Assembly: GCA_963792365.1 (NCBI GenBank)
Contig: CAWBVW010000001.1
Span: forward strand, 1,170,303 to 1,234,302
Source of the DNA: JAOUGY01 sp963792365
GTDB lineage: Bacteria; Actinomycetota; Acidimicrobiia; Spongiisociales; ZC4RG35
Direction of reading: 5' to 3'
DNA: 64,000 nt
Below are positions 58,407 through 64,000 of this stretch, piece after piece (position 1 is the first letter of the stretch; the number at the start of each line of letters is the position of its first letter). Under the pieces are notes generated by a model that was not told the DNA's origin, did not search any database, and was given only the letters and a program-made list of their open reading frames with translations. The translations under genes and the position numbers were made by a program.

Positions 58407-58776
58407 CTACGGCGGTCGTTCGACGTCCCGGGCGAGGACGGCTCTCGCACGGGCGCTGCCCTTCTCGGTGTTCGCCAGCCAGCAGACCTCAGACAGGTTC
58501 ACCGGATGCCGAGCTCTTCCCAAGGACTGCGGACGCGCTCGAGCGCCGCCTCGTCGTCGATGTCCCACGGGACGACCCCCGTCTCGTCGATGTCGCCGAG
58601 ACGCATCCATCCATCCTCGACGGCCATCCGAATCACCTCGAACGCGGGTCACACCGAGCTTCCTGGTCCTCGACGCCCATCCCGGTCTTGACCAGCGACG
58701 TCACCGACACCGCCTGCACCGAATCGTCAAGGCCACCGATCAGTACTTCGTCGAGCACCGCATCCACTGTCGTCAT
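58407..58776 (-). pseudogene. hypothetical protein gene with two frameshifts
   Basis: Starts MTTVDAVLDEVLIGGLDDSVQ (ATG 58776, ATGA overlap with the upstream gene). The first frame ends at 58633, but the next frame continues with FEVIRMAVEDGWMRLGDIDETG...ERVRSPWEELGI. At about 58505 the frame changes again to VNLSEVCWLANTEKGSARARAV and stops at 58407. Adding one base at each point (the second in a CC run) gives one continuous protein of about 120 residues. No family recognised. Confidence 0.55.
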
Positions 58777-59096
58777 CGCACGTGGATCCTCTGTTCGGTT
58801 CCATCGAGGAGTGTGATGTCGATTGTCGCATCGCCACACAACGAGGATGGTCCGATTCCGATCCTCGTCCCATCGGGTAGATGCACCAGAGGCCGCCTGT
58901 AACGTAGTCCTTCGATCTCGGAGCCGTCATGCGCGAGCCTGATAAACAGCATCCAGACATCGTCTTCGGTGTCCACGAGCCGCACCCACGATCGCCTCCC
59001 CTCACCCAGACCCGTCAGAATCTCTCCTGGAACCCGACGGGTAGGAAACCGCAGGGCCCGGGAGATCGGGAATGAGATCGTCGAGCAGCCGCGCAT
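58773..59096 (-). CDS. hypothetical protein
   Basis: 107 residues from ATG 59096. The recognisable part is beta-rich: WVRLVDTEDDVWMLFIRLAHDG, RRPLVHLPDGTRIGIGPSSLCGD, ITLLDGTEQRIHV. No family named. It overlaps the following decayed gene by 4 nt and begins 11 nt after the stop of the PIN fragment. The true N-terminus may be shorter, beginning near VPGEILTGLG. Confidence 0.45.
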   Translation of the reverse strand: MRGCSTISFPISRALRFPTRRVPGEILTGLGEGRRSWVRLVDTEDDVWMLFIRLAHDGSEIEGLRYRRPLVHLPDGTRIGIGPSSLCGDATIDITLLDGTEQRIHVR

Positions 59097-59106
59097 TCAG
59101 GCAGCC

Positions 59107-59328
59107 TCAGGTCCGAACTGGGACAACCTCCGGCTCGGTGCAGCCGGCCAGCAGCTTGAGATCCCGATCGGCGTGCAGGATCGGTGCAGATTCCCTCACG
59201 CAGACGGAGGCGATCAGGCAGTCGATCGTCTTGCGGACCGTCACCCCGTGACGGCGGGCCGTCCAGCAGAGGTCTGCGGCTCGCCGGAAGTCGTTAAGCG
59301 ATTCGAGACGAAGAACGTCGAGACCTCG
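59107..59328 (-). pseudogene. C-terminal fragment of a VapC-type PIN toxin
   Basis: The frame between a TAG at 59329-59331 and the stop at 59107-59109 reads LESLNDFRRAADLCWTARRHG, then TVRKTIDCLIASVCVRESAPILHADRDLKLLAG: the second half of a PIN domain, with the metal-ligand Asp in KTIDCLIA and in HADRD. The N-terminal half, including the first catalytic Asp and Glu, is missing and there is no start codon in place. A remnant. No antitoxin gene is adjacent. Confidence 0.65.
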
Positions 59329-59339
59329 CTACCTCGCCG

Positions 59340-59870
59340 TCAGCCTCCGGTCGAGGTCTGCTCCCACATGTCGATGAATCGTTCGAGCGAGCGGGTGGCG
59401 TCCTCGTTGTCGCCCTTGGCGAGCACGTCGATCAACAGGCCGCGTGACACGGCGACTCCGAGGCGGAGTAGATCCTCGTCGGTCTCGGCTTCGATCGAGG
59501 TTGCGACCTCGGCACCGAGATCGAGCCACGGGTCGGTCAGGCCTTCACCACCGGTGAGGGCCACGCACTCGTAGAACAGACGGACGAATGGTCGCAACTC
59601 GGGTGACGACACCTGGCGCCACTGCATCCGGATCAGGTCGGCGGCGTCGGCGGCTTGGGAGGCCATCTCGATGAGCGCTTCACGCTGCCGCGCTTCGACC
59701 AGTTCGACGATGGCGGCCACGAGACCCGCCCGTGACCCGAAGTGGTACAGCAGCATGCGGTGGCTGGTTCCGACCGCCTCGGCCAGGTCACGCAGGCTGC
59801 GGTCCGCCAGACCGTTGGCCGCGGCTTCGGCCATCAGCCGCTCGAGGAGTTCGGTGCGTGGATCGGACAC
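59340..59870 (-). CDS. TetR-family transcriptional regulator
   Basis: 176 residues from GTG 59870 (VSDPRTELLERLMAEAAANGLADRSLRDLAEAVGTSHRMLLYHFGSRAGLVAAIV), a TetR helix-turn-helix followed by an all-helical ligand domain. The frame is open to 59975, but that would run through the operators. Divergent from the SRPBCC gene at 59942; the 72-nt gap holds two 16-bp operators. Likely represses both genes and responds to a small hydrophobic ligand. Confidence 0.85.
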   Translation of the reverse strand: MSDPRTELLERLMAEAAANGLADRSLRDLAEAVGTSHRMLLYHFGSRAGLVAAIVELVEARQREALIEMASQAADAADLIRMQWRQVSSPELRPFVRLFYECVALTGGEGLTDPWLDLGAEVATSIEAETDEDLLRLGVAVSRGLLIDVLAKGDNEDATRSLERFIDMWEQTSTGG

Positions 59871-59892
59871 GAGGAACAGACTAGACAACTCC

Positions 59893-59930
59893 TGTACCAT
59901 CTGGTACATACCTCTGTACCAGATGGTACA
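59893..59930. promoter_or_regulatory. paired 16-bp TetR operators
   Basis: TGTACCATCTGGTACA (59893-59908) and TGTACCAGATGGTACA (59915-59930) are exact reverse complements of each other, and each is itself palindromic except for the central two bases. Centre-to-centre distance is 22 bp, two helical turns, so two regulator dimers could bind the same face. They lie between the divergent TetR and SRPBCC genes. Confidence 0.8.
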
Positions 59931-59941
59931 AGGAGAGTCGC

Positions 59942-60397
59942 GTGAGAATCGAACACACCATCGAGATCGACGCACCTGTCAGCAGAGTGTGGGAGGTCAC
60001 TCTCGATGTCGAGTCGTGGCCCCGGTACACGCCGACGATAAACTCGGTGGAACTCCTCGACACCGGACCGCTCACCGTGGGATCCGGTGCCCGCATCAAG
60101 CAACCGGGTCAGACCGCCAAGGTGTGGACGGTGACCCGGCTCGACGACGAGAGGACCTTCGCCTGGTCGACCAGAGCGCTGGGCACCACGATGACCGGCA
60201 TTCACGAGATGCGGCCTTGCAACGGCGGCACGGTCAACGTGCTGGCCGTGGAGATCAGAGGTCGTTTCGCCCCGCTGGTCGGTGGCCTCCTGCGCCGGCC
60301 GATGCTGTCGGCCATCACCAAGGAGAATCAGGGCTTCAAGGCAGCCGCCGAGGCCAAGACCACCCCCGACCTCCCGGGTCCGTCGACTCGAGCGTGA
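59942..60397 (+). CDS. SRPBCC-family polyketide cyclase-like protein
   Basis: 151 residues from GTG 59942 with AAGGAGAG upstream. IEHTIEIDAPVSRVWEVTLDVESWPRYTPTINSVELLDTGPLTVGSGARIKQPGQ is the START/polyketide-cyclase opening. It binds a hydrophobic ligand; identity unknown. Expressed from the TetR-controlled intergenic region. Its end is 8 nt from the convergent LysR gene. Confidence 0.85.
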   Translation: MRIEHTIEIDAPVSRVWEVTLDVESWPRYTPTINSVELLDTGPLTVGSGARIKQPGQTAKVWTVTRLDDERTFAWSTRALGTTMTGIHEMRPCNGGTVNVLAVEIRGRFAPLVGGLLRRPMLSAITKENQGFKAAAEAKTTPDLPGPSTRA

Positions 60398-60404
60398 TCG
60401 GGCA

Positions 60405-61244
60405 CTACCGACCCTGCTCGTGTCGGGCGCGGAGCCACGACAGGAATCCGAAGACGGACGGCCGCTGCAGCGTCGTGGGGTCGGTCGTGTAGATCCAGTA
60501 CACGTCGTCCATCGGGACCGCGGGTGCCGGAGCGACGGCTATCGCCCCCCGGGCGGCGGGTGTGCGCACCATGGTTGACGGCACCACAGCACACAGTCGA
60601 GGGCTCGACTCGACGAGCCCGATCGCTCCTTCCCAGGTGTCGGTTGACAGAGTTCCGGGGATGGCCGGCCCGTCGATGGTGAACGAACGCCCGAGGTCGG
60701 CGTATCCGAGGACCTCCACCATCTGTGGTCGATCGACCGGTGTGGGATGGGTGATGAGCAGCGCCGACTCGCTGGCGAGGATCTCTCCGTCGTAGGGAGC
60801 GGGTCCCAGGCGGATCTCGATGTCCACCTCATCGGCGCTGACGGCCTCTGTCCAGATTCGTGAGACGAGGAGCACCTCGATGTCGGACTCCTCGACGAAG
60901 TCGGGCAGGCTCGGGGCGAGGAATCGGCTGCAGTACGAGATCGATGCGCTCACGACGATCCGATCCCTCGAGGCGGGTCCGAACAGGTCTCCGGTTGCCG
61001 CAGCCAGGTCGTCGAACAGGCTGCGGACTCTCGGCAGGTAGGCGTGGCCACGGTCGGTCAGCTGGACGCCGTGGGGCAGGCGACGGAACAGCCGATGCCC
61101 CAGATGCCGCTCCAGGCTCTTGACCCGGTGGCTCACTGCCGACGGTGACAGGTGCAACTCGGCCGCGGCCTTCACGAAGCTCTCGTGACGCCCCGCCGCT
61201 TCGAAGGCGGCAAGGGCATCGAGGGGAGGAAGTGGCGGCCGCAC
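60405..61244 (-). CDS. LysR-family transcriptional regulator (GcvA-like)
   Basis: 279 residues from GTG 61244; an in-frame GTG at 61265 adds seven. LPPLDALAAFEAAGRHESFVKAAAELHLSPSAVSHRVKSLERHLGHRLF is the LysR winged helix in its GcvA-type form. The effector domain begins near residue 85 (VSASISYCSRFLAPSLPDFVEE). Divergent from the oxygenase operon at 61362 with 118 nt between them, so it probably controls that operon. Confidence 0.87.
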   Translation of the reverse strand: MRPPLPPLDALAAFEAAGRHESFVKAAAELHLSPSAVSHRVKSLERHLGHRLFRRLPHGVQLTDRGHAYLPRVRSLFDDLAAATGDLFGPASRDRIVVSASISYCSRFLAPSLPDFVEESDIEVLLVSRIWTEAVSADEVDIEIRLGPAPYDGEILASESALLITHPTPVDRPQMVEVLGYADLGRSFTIDGPAIPGTLSTDTWEGAIGLVESSPRLCAVVPSTMVRTPAARGAIAVAPAPAVPMDDVYWIYTTDPTTLQRPSVFGFLSWLRARHEQGR

Positions 61245-61361
61245 GCTGTCGATTCTAGGCCTCACTGGGCTGAGTCTCAGGCCATCGAACCTTCAACCTG
61301 TGCGGCCTCGGTTTGTAGTCGGGCTGTGGCATTCTGCCTCCACCACGGCGTGAGGAGCGAC

Positions 61362-62483
61362 ATGCGGATCGACCCTGATCACCTCGAGTTCGAGACGGCG
61401 GGTGTTCGGAGACGACTCCACCATGTGTGGTTGCGGGACAACTGCGGGTGCACCGAGTGTCGGGTCATCAGCACCGGTGAGCGAAAGCTCTTCACCGCCG
61501 ACATCCCCGACGACATCAGGGCTGTCGAGGCCGACGTCACCGTGGCCGGTGATCTCGATGTCACGTGGTCCGACGGTCACCGCTCGACGTACGACGCCGC
61601 CTGGTTGGATGAGTTCGACTACTCCAACCCCTCGAGCGCCGCCGACGACGTCATGCTCTGGGAGTCAGGCTTTCAGATCCCACGGTTCGACCACGACCGG
61701 CTGTTCACCGACGACGCCGAGATGCTCGGCTACCTCGACGCGGTGCGGAGATTCGGTGTGGCGATCGTCGAAGGGGTGCCCGATGAGGACCACGAGGTGG
61801 AGCGGTTCTGCAACAAGGTCGGCCATCTGCGGGAGGTGGCGTTCGAACGGGTTCACAATGTGTTCTACGACCCGAACGGGTACAACGTGGCGCACACACC
61901 GCTCGAGCTGAAGCCGCACAGCGACATGCCCAGCTATCACTGGCCGCCCAGCATCCAGCTCTTGCACTTCCGCAAGAACCGGGCCGTGGGCGGCGAGTCG
62001 ACCGTGGTCGACGGGTGGAACGCCGTCGCCCGCCTGCGAGCCGAGGATCCTGAGGCGTTCGACACGCTCGTCTCGGTTCCGATCACCTTCCAGTTGTTCT
62101 CCGACGGCGAGGACACCAAGGCGACCTCGCCGATGATTCAGCTCGACACCGAGGGGCGGGTGTGCCTCTTCCGGTTCTCGAACCAACTGGCACTGCCCAT
62201 CCAGATCGACTTCGATCGGATGACAGAGTTCTACCGGGCCTACCGGGCGCTCGGCCGGATCGTCGACAGCGCCAGGTCGAAGGTGGTGTTCAAGTCGAAG
62301 GACCGCGACCTGCTCACCGTCCACGGGCATCGGGTGCTGCACGGGCGGCTGCCGTTCGAACCCGGCACCGGGGAACGCCACCTGCAGGATGTGTACATGG
62401 AATACGACGACTTCATGGCACGGCGGCGGGTGTTGATGGGCGCCCACATCCCCCGGTCGCCGGCACCGGTCGGGTCGTCATGA
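61362..62483 (+). CDS. gamma-butyrobetaine hydroxylase-like Fe(II)/2-oxoglutarate oxygenase (TmpA-like)
   Basis: 373 residues from ATG 61362 (GTGAGGAG upstream). An N-terminal zinc site (CGCTEC, Cys28/30/33, with His73) as in gamma-butyrobetaine hydroxylase precedes the TauD-type core. Iron ligands His186 and Asp188 (KPHSDMP) and His327 (RVLHGR), with Arg329 for 2-oxoglutarate. Butyrobetaine hydroxylases and TmpA (2-trimethylaminoethylphosphonate hydroxylase) share this layout. The next gene, overlapping by 4 nt, is an HD-domain oxygenase like TmpB/PhnZ, which favours the phosphonate role. This assignment is inference. Confidence 0.8.
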   Translation: MRIDPDHLEFETAGVRRRLHHVWLRDNCGCTECRVISTGERKLFTADIPDDIRAVEADVTVAGDLDVTWSDGHRSTYDAAWLDEFDYSNPSSAADDVMLWESGFQIPRFDHDRLFTDDAEMLGYLDAVRRFGVAIVEGVPDEDHEVERFCNKVGHLREVAFERVHNVFYDPNGYNVAHTPLELKPHSDMPSYHWPPSIQLLHFRKNRAVGGESTVVDGWNAVARLRAEDPEAFDTLVSVPITFQLFSDGEDTKATSPMIQLDTEGRVCLFRFSNQLALPIQIDFDRMTEFYRAYRALGRIVDSARSKVVFKSKDRDLLTVHGHRVLHGRLPFEPGTGERHLQDVYMEYDDFMARRRVLMGAHIPRSPAPVGSS

Positions 62484-63037
62484 GCGACACCGTTTCATTC
62501 ACTCGCATGGAGGACGGAACCGCCGACGACTATGCGCTGCTGTCTGGGTACGAGGCGGAGGATCTCGCCGCGTTCCCGGATCGGGTGCTCGGCTGGTTGC
62601 GGTCCATGGATGAGCACACCGGCTATCGGATCAGCCGCCTCGGCCACTCGTTGCAGGCGGCCACCCGGGCCGAACGAGCGGGTGAGGACGAAGAGACGGT
62701 GGTCGTGGTCCTGCTCCACGACATCGGTGACATCCTGGCGCCGGCGAACCACTCCGAGGTGGCGGCGGCGATGCTGCGCCCCTACGTGTCGGAGAAGAAC
62801 TACTGGATCGTGAAGCACCACGGGCTCTTCCAGGAGAAGTACTACGCCCAGCACTACGGGCGCGACCCCGACGCCAGGGACCGGTTCAAGGACCATCCGT
62901 ACTACGACGCGACGGTTCGTTTCTGCGCCGACTACGACCAAGTGTCGTTCGATCCCGACTACCCGACCGAACCCCTCGAGCACTTCGAGCACATGGTGCG
63001 CCGGGTGCTGGCCGAACCGAGGCATCCCTCGACGTGA
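62480..63037 (+). CDS. HD-domain mixed-valent diiron oxygenase-like protein (TmpB/PhnZ-like)
   Basis: 185 residues. ISRLGHSLQAATRAERAG (His56), VVLLHDIGD (His80, Asp81), NHSEVAAAMLRPYV (His91), WIVKHHGLFQ (His113/114) and the late Asp in CADYDQVSFD give the six-ligand pattern of the PhnZ/TmpB/MIOX-related HD diiron oxygenases, which cleave the C-P bond of alpha-hydroxyphosphonates. Its ATG overlaps the oxygenase stop and its stop overlaps the GTG of the dehydrogenase gene, so the three are co-translated. Substrate identity awaits comparison with TmpB and PhnZ active-site residues. Confidence 0.75.
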   Translation: MSDTVSFTRMEDGTADDYALLSGYEAEDLAAFPDRVLGWLRSMDEHTGYRISRLGHSLQAATRAERAGEDEETVVVVLLHDIGDILAPANHSEVAAAMLRPYVSEKNYWIVKHHGLFQEKYYAQHYGRDPDARDRFKDHPYYDATVRFCADYDQVSFDPDYPTEPLEHFEHMVRRVLAEPRHPST

Positions 63038-64000
63038 CCGGGGGCACGGGTCCGGCCGTCGACGTCGGGTTCATCGGTTTGGGGAACGTTGGGTCCAAGC
63101 TCGCCGGGAACCTCGTCACCAACGGCGTCCGGACGACCGTCCACGACATCGACGCCGACGCCGTTGCCAGGCTCGTCGAGGTGGGAGCCGAGTGGCAGCA
63201 TCCCCAGCAGCGGACACCGAGGCGAGCCATGTGGTGATCACCATTCTCCCGAGCCCGGCGATCTCAGCGCAGGTGCTCGAAGGAGAGCACGGCGTGTTGA
63301 GCGCCATTCGACCGGGCAGGATCTGGGCGGAGATGTCCACGACCGACGCCGACGAGGTCGTCCGGCTCGGTGCGCTCGTCGCGGGACGGGGAGCGGCGGC
63401 GGTGGACTGCCCAGTCTCGGGGGGATGCCAACGTGCCGCCACCGGCAACATCGCCATCTTCGCCGGGACCGATCGGCCGATTTTCGAGCGAATCCTCCCG
63501 CTGCTGTCGGTGATGGGGCGCGACATCCTTCACACGAGTCCGCTGGGTTCCGCCTCGGTGCTCAAGGTGGTGACGAACTACCTGGCCACTGCCAATCTGG
63601 TGGCGCTGACCGAGGCGCTCACGACCGTTGCGGCGGCCGGTACGGATCTCGCCATCGCCTACGAGGCGATCCGCATCTCGTCGGGCAACTCGTTCGTGCA
63701 CGAGACCGAGAGCCAGGTGATCCTCAACGGGTCTCGCGACATCAACTTCACCATGGGTCTCGTGTCGAAGGACATCGGGTTGTTCCAGGCCATCGCCGAT
63801 CGCCACGGTGTGCCGCTGGAGCTGTCGCCGCTGCTCATCGACATCTTCGCCGACGGGGAGGCCCGGCTTGGCAGGGACGAGTGGTCGCCCAACATCATCC
63901 GGCGGCTCGAGGACGCCACCGGCACGACGGTGCGGGCCGACGGCTTCCCGCCCGCGATCGTCGACGACGAGCCCCCGGCCGCCGGCTGCGAGGTGGTCCC
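63034..64000 (+). pseudogene. 3-hydroxyisobutyrate dehydrogenase-family gene, frameshifted, runs off window
   Basis: GTG 63034 overlaps the HD gene (GTGA). VGFIGLGNVGSKLAGNLV is the NAD(P) loop. As written the frame ends at 63237, but one extra C in the CCCC run at 63202-63205 restores PPAADTEASHVVITILPS and the rest: VSGGCQRAATGNIAIFAG, VVTNYLATANLVALTEAL (catalytic Lys in SASVLKVVTNYL) and FTMGLVSKDIGL. The restored protein is an intact beta-hydroxyacid dehydrogenase up to the window end. Most likely a functional gene hit by a consensus error, or a recent frameshift. Would oxidise a hydroxy-acid or aldehyde-level product of the upstream oxygenases. Confidence 0.72.

Overview
The window is a GC-rich, gene-dense actinobacterial chromosome segment, most likely from a member of the class Acidimicrobiia or a close relative. 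This is inference. The evidence is an F420-type nitroreductase (DDN family), actinobacterial S-layer-homology repeats of the 'GCxPPxNxxxCPxDPxTRxxMAxFL' type, threonine-rich lipoproteins, many ATGA/GTGA gene overlaps and many start codons sitting 6-8 nt behind a TAnnnT hexamer (leaderless-type starts). No rRNA, tRNA or CRISPR array was seen.

Layout. 0-6.6 kb: a SWIM-domain protein, a PlsC-like acyltransferase, a three-gene type VII secretion effector operon (EspC-like partner, polymorphic-toxin-like protein, candidate immunity protein), a DDN-type protein with a membrane tail, an ArsR/AHSA1/PhnB stress cassette and a protein built from seven 17-residue repeats. 6.6-10.8 kb: an acetoin-dehydrogenase-type operon (AcoX-like kinase, E1 alpha, E1 beta, E2) closed by a 19-bp inverted repeat. 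10.8-25.6 kb: a PLP decarboxylase fused to a cyclic-nucleotide-binding domain, a second ArsR/AHSA1 cassette, a quinone oxidoreductase, a CapA-like lipoprotein, a DUF3160 lipoprotein, a second E1 alpha/beta pair with an SDR, and small membrane proteins. 26.2-26.7 kb: a cluster of two-hairpin structured repeats. 26.7-34 kb: a sulfotransferase, an endonuclease III operon and a six-gene surface-glycan-like operon in which every junction is a 4-nt ATGA overlap. 34-47.5 kb: many exported or membrane proteins, a VapBC-like pair with a frameshifted toxin, a ceramidase-like gene with a decayed partial copy of its 3' end, a bactofilin-type protein and a SulP transporter. 47.5-48.9 kb: an IS110-family element whose left end abuts a copy of the structured repeat and carries a candidate bridge RNA. 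49-55.5 kb: a large S8 protease, then a decayed TIR gene and a decayed Tat-exported protein gene. 55.5-64 kb: an arsM operon with a 50-residue Cys-rich partner, acetyltransferases, toxin-antitoxin debris, a TetR/SRPBCC pair with matched operators, and a LysR-controlled cluster of a 2-oxoglutarate oxygenase, an HD-domain oxygenase and a dehydrogenase resembling the TmpA/TmpB phosphonate pathway.

Several genes are interrupted by single-base indels, mostly in short C or G runs (37.1, 53.45, 58.5 and 63.2 kb; less clearly 52.64, 55.3 and 58.6 kb). Either the assembly consensus carries indel errors or this region is accumulating pseudogenes. The sequence alone cannot decide. The most promising leads are the type VII effector triad, the structured repeat with its IS110 element and candidate bridge RNA, the decarboxylase-cNMP fusion and the TmpA/TmpB-like cluster.
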